Of a DNA stretch of 64,000 nt, positions 59,863 to 64,000 are shown in pieces. The notes beneath the pieces were generated by a model. That model was given only the letters and a program-made list of their open reading frames with translations, made no database searches and was not told where the DNA came from. How positions within the stretch are numbered: position 1 is the stretch's first letter; each line of letters starts with the position of its first letter. The DNA lies in NCBI RefSeq assembly GCF_013328815.1, contig NZ_JABUHN010000003.1:310001-374000 (forward strand), given 5' to 3'. The position numbers and the translations under genes are program-made. This DNA is from Tabrizicola fusiformis. GTDB taxonomy: Bacteria; Pseudomonadota; Alphaproteobacteria; Rhodobacterales; Rhodobacteraceae.

Positions 59863-61302
59863 GTGTCCACCACACCCGCAAAAGAACCCAGCCTTTATGT
59901 CGCACGCGAGCCGATCTTTCCAAGGCGGGTCTATGGCCAGTTCCGCAACCTGAAATGGTGGCTGATGGCCGTTCTTCTGGGCATCTATTACCTGACGCCA
60001 TGGATCAGATGGGACCGCGGCCCGAACCTGCCGGATCAGGCGGTGTTGCTGGATTTGGCCAACCGGCGCTTTTTCTTCTTCATGATCGAAATCTGGCCGC
60101 ATGAATTCTATTTCGTCGCGGGCCTCCTGATCATGGCTGGGCTGGGGCTGTTCCTGTTCACCTCGGCCGCGGGGCGGGTCTGGTGCGGCTATGCCTGCCC
60201 GCAGACGGTCTGGACCGATCTTTACATTCTGGTCGAACGCTGGATCGAGGGCGACCGCAACGCCCGCATCCGCCTGCACCGGCAGAAATGGGATGCCGAG
60301 AAGATCCGCAAGCGGCTGGTGAAATGGACGGTCTGGCTGCTGATCGGTCTGGCAACCGGCGGGGCCTGGATTTTCTACTTCACCGATGCCCCCAGCCTGT
60401 TCTGGGCGCTGCTGGACGGCACGGCGCATCCCGTTGCCTACACCACCATGGCGATTCTGACGGCGACGACCTTTGCCTTTGGCGGCTTCGCACGGGAACA
60501 GATGTGCATCTATGCCTGCCCGTGGCCACGGATTCAGGCCGCGATGATGGATGAAGACACGCTGACGATCGGTTACCGCGAATGGCGGGGCGAACCGCGC
60601 GGCAAGCAGAATGTCGCGGGCAACGGCGACTGCATCGACTGCATGGCCTGCGTCAACGTCTGCCCCATGGGCATCGACATCCGCAACGGTCAGCAACTGG
60701 CCTGCATCACTTGCGGCCTGTGTATCGACGCCTGTAATGACATCATGGACAAGATCGGCAAGCCGCGCGGGCTGATCGGCTATCTGGCACTGACCGACGA
60801 GACCGCCGAACGGGCCGGCAATCCGCCGAAATCCGTCTGGCGGCATGTCTTCCGCCCGCGCACCGTGCTTTACACCGCGCTCTGGTCGGCGGTGGGGGTC
60901 GGTCTTGTCGTGGCGCTGTTCCTGCGCACCGAGATCGACGTGAACGTGACCCCCGTGCGCAACCCGCAATATGTGATCCTGTCCGATGGCGCCGTGCGCA
61001 ACACCTATGACCTGCGCCTGCGCAACAAACATGGCGAGGATCACTGGTTCGCCTTTGCCGCAACCACCAACGGCGGCGAGGTGTTCGTGCTGTCGCTTGA
61101 GGGGGAAGACATGCTGAAGGTCAAGGTTCCCGCCAACCAGACCCGCACGCAGCGCCTTTACATCACCGCGCCCAGCGGCAGCATCGCCGCCACGCGCGAC
61201 CGCACCGATGTCCGCATCTGGATTCAGGATCTCGGCTCGGATACCCTGCCCGGGACGGACCGGGTTCACAAGGATACGGTCTTCAACGGAAAGGCGCAGT
61301 AA
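59863..61302 (+). CDS. ccoG: cbb3 oxidase accessory ferredoxin CcoG (copper reductase)
   Basis: 479 residues, GTG start at 59863. Membrane helices about 28-45, 80-105, 155-175 and a late one (about 325-345). Fe-S ligands: GYACPQTVWTD, CIYACPWPR, and a 2(4Fe-4S) ferredoxin segment CIDCMACVNVCPMGID with CITCGLCIDACND. The family reduces Cu(II) for insertion in CcoN. Starts ccoGHI. Confidence 0.95.
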   Translation: MSTTPAKEPSLYVAREPIFPRRVYGQFRNLKWWLMAVLLGIYYLTPWIRWDRGPNLPDQAVLLDLANRRFFFFMIEIWPHEFYFVAGLLIMAGLGLFLFTSAAGRVWCGYACPQTVWTDLYILVERWIEGDRNARIRLHRQKWDAEKIRKRLVKWTVWLLIGLATGGAWIFYFTDAPSLFWALLDGTAHPVAYTTMAILTATTFAFGGFAREQMCIYACPWPRIQAAMMDEDTLTIGYREWRGEPRGKQNVAGNGDCIDCMACVNVCPMGIDIRNGQQLACITCGLCIDACNDIMDKIGKPRGLIGYLALTDETAERAGNPPKSVWRHVFRPRTVLYTALWSAVGVGLVVALFLRTEIDVNVTPVRNPQYVILSDGAVRNTYDLRLRNKHGEDHWFAFAATTNGGEVFVLSLEGEDMLKVKVPANQTRTQRLYITAPSGSIAATRDRTDVRIWIQDLGSDTLPGTDRVHKDTVFNGKAQ

Positions 61303-61303
61303 G

Positions 61304-61762
61304 ATGGGCGAGCTGACCGGCAAACACGTTCTGGGCATCACGGTGGGCGCCTTTTCCATCATCATCGCGGTCAATGTGCTGATGGCGTTCAAGGCGGTTT
61401 CGACCTTTCCGGGGCTTGAGGTGGCCAATTCCTATGTCGCCTCGCAGACCTGGGATGCCGATATGGCGGCGCAAAAGGCGCTTGGCTGGAAACTGGCCGA
61501 GGAATACGACGAGAAGAGCGGCGAGTTGCGCCTGACCTTCACCGATGCCAGCGGCGCCCCGGTGCAGCTTGCCGGGCTGAACGTGCTGATCGGCCGTCCG
61601 ACCGAGGCCGCCGATGACCAGACCCCGGATTTTGCCCGCGAAGCGGGGGTTTATGTGGCCCGCACCAGCCTTGCCCCCGGCAAATGGATGCTGCATGTCG
61701 AGGCGCTGGCCCAGGACGGCACCCCCTATCGCCGCCGCATTGACCTTCTGGTCGAGGGTTGA
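61304..61762 (+). CDS. ccoH: cbb3 oxidase assembly protein CcoH (FixH)
   Basis: 152 residues, one N-terminal helix (about 8-30, VLGITVGAFSIIIAVNVLMAF), then a periplasmic FixH domain with WDADMAAQKALGWKL and RRIDLLVEG at the end. It stabilises the CcoNOQP assembly intermediates. Starts 1 base after ccoG. Confidence 0.94.
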   Translation: MGELTGKHVLGITVGAFSIIIAVNVLMAFKAVSTFPGLEVANSYVASQTWDADMAAQKALGWKLAEEYDEKSGELRLTFTDASGAPVQLAGLNVLIGRPTEAADDQTPDFAREAGVYVARTSLAPGKWMLHVEALAQDGTPYRRRIDLLVEG

Positions 61763-61765
61763 GGG

Positions 61766-63991
61766 ATGAGCGCCGCGCCCGGCTCGCAAAGCTTTGATCC
61801 GCAGGAGTTCGGCACTGTCGGCGCGGCTTCGGCCTGTCCGGCCTGCGTCGCCGCCCCTTCGGCCGAGCGTCTGGCACAGATGGCGCAGCCGCAGCACGCC
61901 CGGCTGATGTTCTCGCTGCCAGCGGTGCATTGCGCGGCCTGTATTTCGACGGTCGAGAACGCCGTGCAGGCGCTGCCCGGCGTGCAATCGGCGCGCGTCA
62001 ACCTGACCCTGCGCCGCGTGTCGGTCGAGGCCGATGCCGATGTGACGGCGCCGGACCTGATCCGGGTGATGCAGGGCGTCGGCTATGAAGCGCATGAACT
62101 GGACCCGGGCCTGTTGTCGGCGACCGAGACCGACAAGCAAGGCCGCGACCTTCTGATGCGGCTGGGGGTGGCGTTCTTTTCGATGATGAACGTCATGCTG
62201 TTGTCGGTCGCCGTCTGGTCGGGGGCCGAGGCTGCGACACGCGACCTCTTCCACTGGATTTCGGCGGCCATCGCCATTCCAACGGTGATCTTTGCCGGGC
62301 AGCCCTTCTTCAAATCCGCCTGGGCGGGGCTGAAGGTCGGGCGGCTGGGGATGGATTTCCCGATTTCGCTGGCGCTGGTTCTGGCCTCGTCGATCTCGCT
62401 TTATGAAACCATCCATTCCGGCCATCACGCCTATTTCGATGCCGCTGTGATGCTGTCGTTCTTCCTGCTTCTGGGCCGCTATCTCGATCACCGCACCCGC
62501 GCCGTGGCCCGTTCCGCAGCCGAGGAACTGGCCGCCCTGGAGGTGCCCCGTGCAACGGTTCTGGTCGAGGGGGCCGAGGTTGTCCGCGCCATTACCGAGG
62601 TTGTCGCGGGCGATCTGGTGCGCGTGCGCCCGGGCGGGCGGATGCCGGTGGACGGCGTGGTGGAAAGCGGCACCTCCGAGGTGGACCGTTCGCTTCTGAC
62701 CGGGGAAAGCCTGCCGGTCTTTGCCGGGCCGGGCAGCAGTGTTTCGGCGGGGGAAGTGAACCTGACCGGCCCCCTCACCCTGCGCGTGACGGCGGCGGGC
62801 AAGGACAGCAGCCTGCACCGCATGGCCGATCTGGTTGCCGTGGCCGAAAGTGCGCGCACGAAATACACCACCTTGGCGGAACGTGCGGCAAGCTGGTATT
62901 CGCCGCTGGTGCATCTGCTGTCGTTCAGCGCCTTTGGCTTCTGGATGTGGAAGACGGGCGGCGATCTGCGCTTTGCCATCAACATTTCGGCGGCGGTTCT
63001 GATCATCACCTGCCCCTGCGCGTTGGGTCTGGCGGTTCCGGCGGTGGTGACATCGGCTTCGGGGCGGCTGTTCCGCAAGGGCCTCTTGATCAAGCATGGC
63101 ACCGCGCTGGAACGGCTGGCGCAGGTCGATACGGTGGTCTTCGACAAGACCGGCACCCTGACCATGGGCGCGCCCGAGGCGACCAATCTGGCCGACCATC
63201 CCCGCCCGGCGGTTGAGGTGGCGGCGGCTCTGGCCATGGCCTCGTCCCATCCGCTGGCCACGGCACTGGCCGAGGCCGCGCGTGCCGCGGGCATCCACCC
63301 GGCCCGGGTGGAGGAGCTGCGCGAAGTGCCGGGCTACGGGATCGAGGGGCTTTGGAAGGGGCAGCGCGTGCGCCTTGGCCGGGCCGACTGGTGCGGCGGC
63401 GAGGGCGTGGCGATGACCGCCACCTATCTTTGCACCGGCGAGGGTCGCGCCCGCGCCTTTACCTTCACCGACCGGCTGCGCCCGGGTGCCGAAGCGGCAA
63501 TTGCCAGCCTCAAGGCCCAGGGCATGGCGCTGCGGCTGATTTCGGGCGACAGCGCGGGGGCCGTGGCCGCCCTTGCGGCCCGCGTCGGCGTTGCCGACTG
63601 GACGGCAGGCGCCCTGCCCGCCGAAAAGGCGGCGCTTGTCCGCGACCTGACGGCGGCCGGTCACCGGGTTCTGATGGTGGGGGACGGGCTGAACGACACG
63701 GCGGCGCTGGCCGGGGCGCATGTCTCGATCTCGCCCGCGTCGGCGCTGGATGCGGCGCGGACGGCTTCGGATATCGTGCTTTTGGGGCAGGATATGGCGC
63801 CGATCGGCGATGCGCTGCGGATCAGCCGCCAGGCCACGCGCCGCATTGTCGAGAATTTCGGCCTGTCGGCAGGCTATAACGTGATCGCCGTGCCGCTGGC
63901 GCTGGTGGGCATGGCAACGCCGCTGGCGGCGGCGCTGGCAATGTCGCTGTCGTCGATTACCGTTTCGCTGAACGCGCTGCGGCTGAAATAG
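61766..63991 (+). CDS. ccoI: Cu+-exporting P-type ATPase CcoI
   Basis: 741 residues of the P1B ATPase family. An N-terminal CPAC (SACPACVAAP), then a heavy-metal domain with CAAC in VHCAACISTVE, the intramembrane CPC in TCPCALGLAVP, the phosphorylation site DKTGTLTMG, the TGES loop and GDGLNDTAAL. It moves copper to the periplasm for the CuB site. ccoS is expected next, but the window ends 9 bases after this gene. Confidence 0.96.
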   Translation: MSAAPGSQSFDPQEFGTVGAASACPACVAAPSAERLAQMAQPQHARLMFSLPAVHCAACISTVENAVQALPGVQSARVNLTLRRVSVEADADVTAPDLIRVMQGVGYEAHELDPGLLSATETDKQGRDLLMRLGVAFFSMMNVMLLSVAVWSGAEAATRDLFHWISAAIAIPTVIFAGQPFFKSAWAGLKVGRLGMDFPISLALVLASSISLYETIHSGHHAYFDAAVMLSFFLLLGRYLDHRTRAVARSAAEELAALEVPRATVLVEGAEVVRAITEVVAGDLVRVRPGGRMPVDGVVESGTSEVDRSLLTGESLPVFAGPGSSVSAGEVNLTGPLTLRVTAAGKDSSLHRMADLVAVAESARTKYTTLAERAASWYSPLVHLLSFSAFGFWMWKTGGDLRFAINISAAVLIITCPCALGLAVPAVVTSASGRLFRKGLLIKHGTALERLAQVDTVVFDKTGTLTMGAPEATNLADHPRPAVEVAAALAMASSHPLATALAEAARAAGIHPARVEELREVPGYGIEGLWKGQRVRLGRADWCGGEGVAMTATYLCTGEGRARAFTFTDRLRPGAEAAIASLKAQGMALRLISGDSAGAVAALAARVGVADWTAGALPAEKAALVRDLTAAGHRVLMVGDGLNDTAALAGAHVSISPASALDAARTASDIVLLGQDMAPIGDALRISRQATRRIVENFGLSAGYNVIAVPLALVGMATPLAAALAMSLSSITVSLNALRLK

Positions 63992-64000
63992 GGAACGCCA

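Noticed and set aside
61283-63721. 812-residue minus-strand frame
   Set aside because: Antisense of ccoH and ccoI, which have full motifs on the plus strand.
1-64000. CRISPR arrays, insertion sequences, prophage, tRNA or rRNA genes
   Set aside because: No regular short direct repeats, transposase or integrase motifs, or tRNA cloverleaves were seen on either strand.

Overview
The window is GC-rich chromosomal DNA, densely coded in short operons on both strands, from an alphaproteobacterium of the family Rhodobacteraceae (Rhodobacter/Cereibacter/Gemmobacter/Tabrizicola-like; the genus cannot be fixed by eye). Supporting this are an Fo operon with duplicated b subunits (atpI-B-E-b'-b) separate from F1, ccoNOQP followed by ccoGHI with FnrL-type boxes, the TrcR/DUF1013 regulator, TIGR02186 coupled to a TauE permease, a Hint-domain protein, and intergenic palindromes with the cores CTCCGGCGGG and AGTATTTG. 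No rRNA, tRNA, CRISPR, IS element, prophage or integron was found. Most of the window is conserved core genome rather than an accessory island.

Layout. 1-10 kb: an aldehyde dehydrogenase entering from the left edge, an iron alcohol dehydrogenase and an FAD amine/amino-acid oxidase-like enzyme; then terC, a 2-hydroxyacid dehydrogenase and an SH3 envelope protein; then a tetR-aminotransferase-ThDP decarboxylase operon resembling the arginine transaminase pathway (AruH/AruI). 10-19 kb: a rhomboid-fold protein that has lost its catalytic residues, trpS, several single enzymes, a 53-residue small protein, and nfuA-tsaB-rimI. 19-24.7 kb: a BMP-type nucleoside ABC transporter with purine nucleoside phosphorylase. 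24.8-28.8 kb: tauE-TIGR02186 meeting a convergent thioesterase-thioesterase-MATE operon. 28.8-38 kb: a fatty-acid beta-oxidation cluster with two tandem MerR regulators behind a LiuR-like palindrome, an acyl-CoA dehydrogenase, GST, thiolase, three tandem cupin domains and a FadB/FadJ-type enzyme. 38-45 kb: Hint protein, sulfotransferase, a second hydroxyacid dehydrogenase, csaA-like, proC, ybjN, cytochrome b561, and trxB divergent from an Lrp regulator, then an ArsR regulator. 45.2-47.9 kb: ATP synthase Fo. 48-54 kb: a GntR/FadR regulator, an OmpA lipoprotein, an AraC-Ogt fusion, nth, an adenosine-kinase-like gene, RNase T2 and trcR. 54-64 kb: a tandem universal stress protein divergent from ccoNOQP over two FNR boxes, a LysR gene with a divergent 44-residue ORF, and ccoGHI with two more FNR boxes.

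How the parts work together. The right end is a microaerobic respiration module: CcoNOQP is the cbb3 oxidase, and CcoG, CcoH and CcoI supply and insert copper and assist assembly. The middle is a beta-oxidation regulon. No obviously new multi-gene defence or biosynthetic system is present. The best leads are small: an identical operator architecture (TGGTC-N9-GACCA) at the GntR gene and inside the beta-oxidation cluster; a terC leader with mutually exclusive hairpins; a perfect 13-bp hairpin between atpE and atpF'; an operator embedded in the start of the ArsR gene; a catalytically dead rhomboid; a triple cupin array in the beta-oxidation cluster; and small ORFs with good ribosome binding sites.
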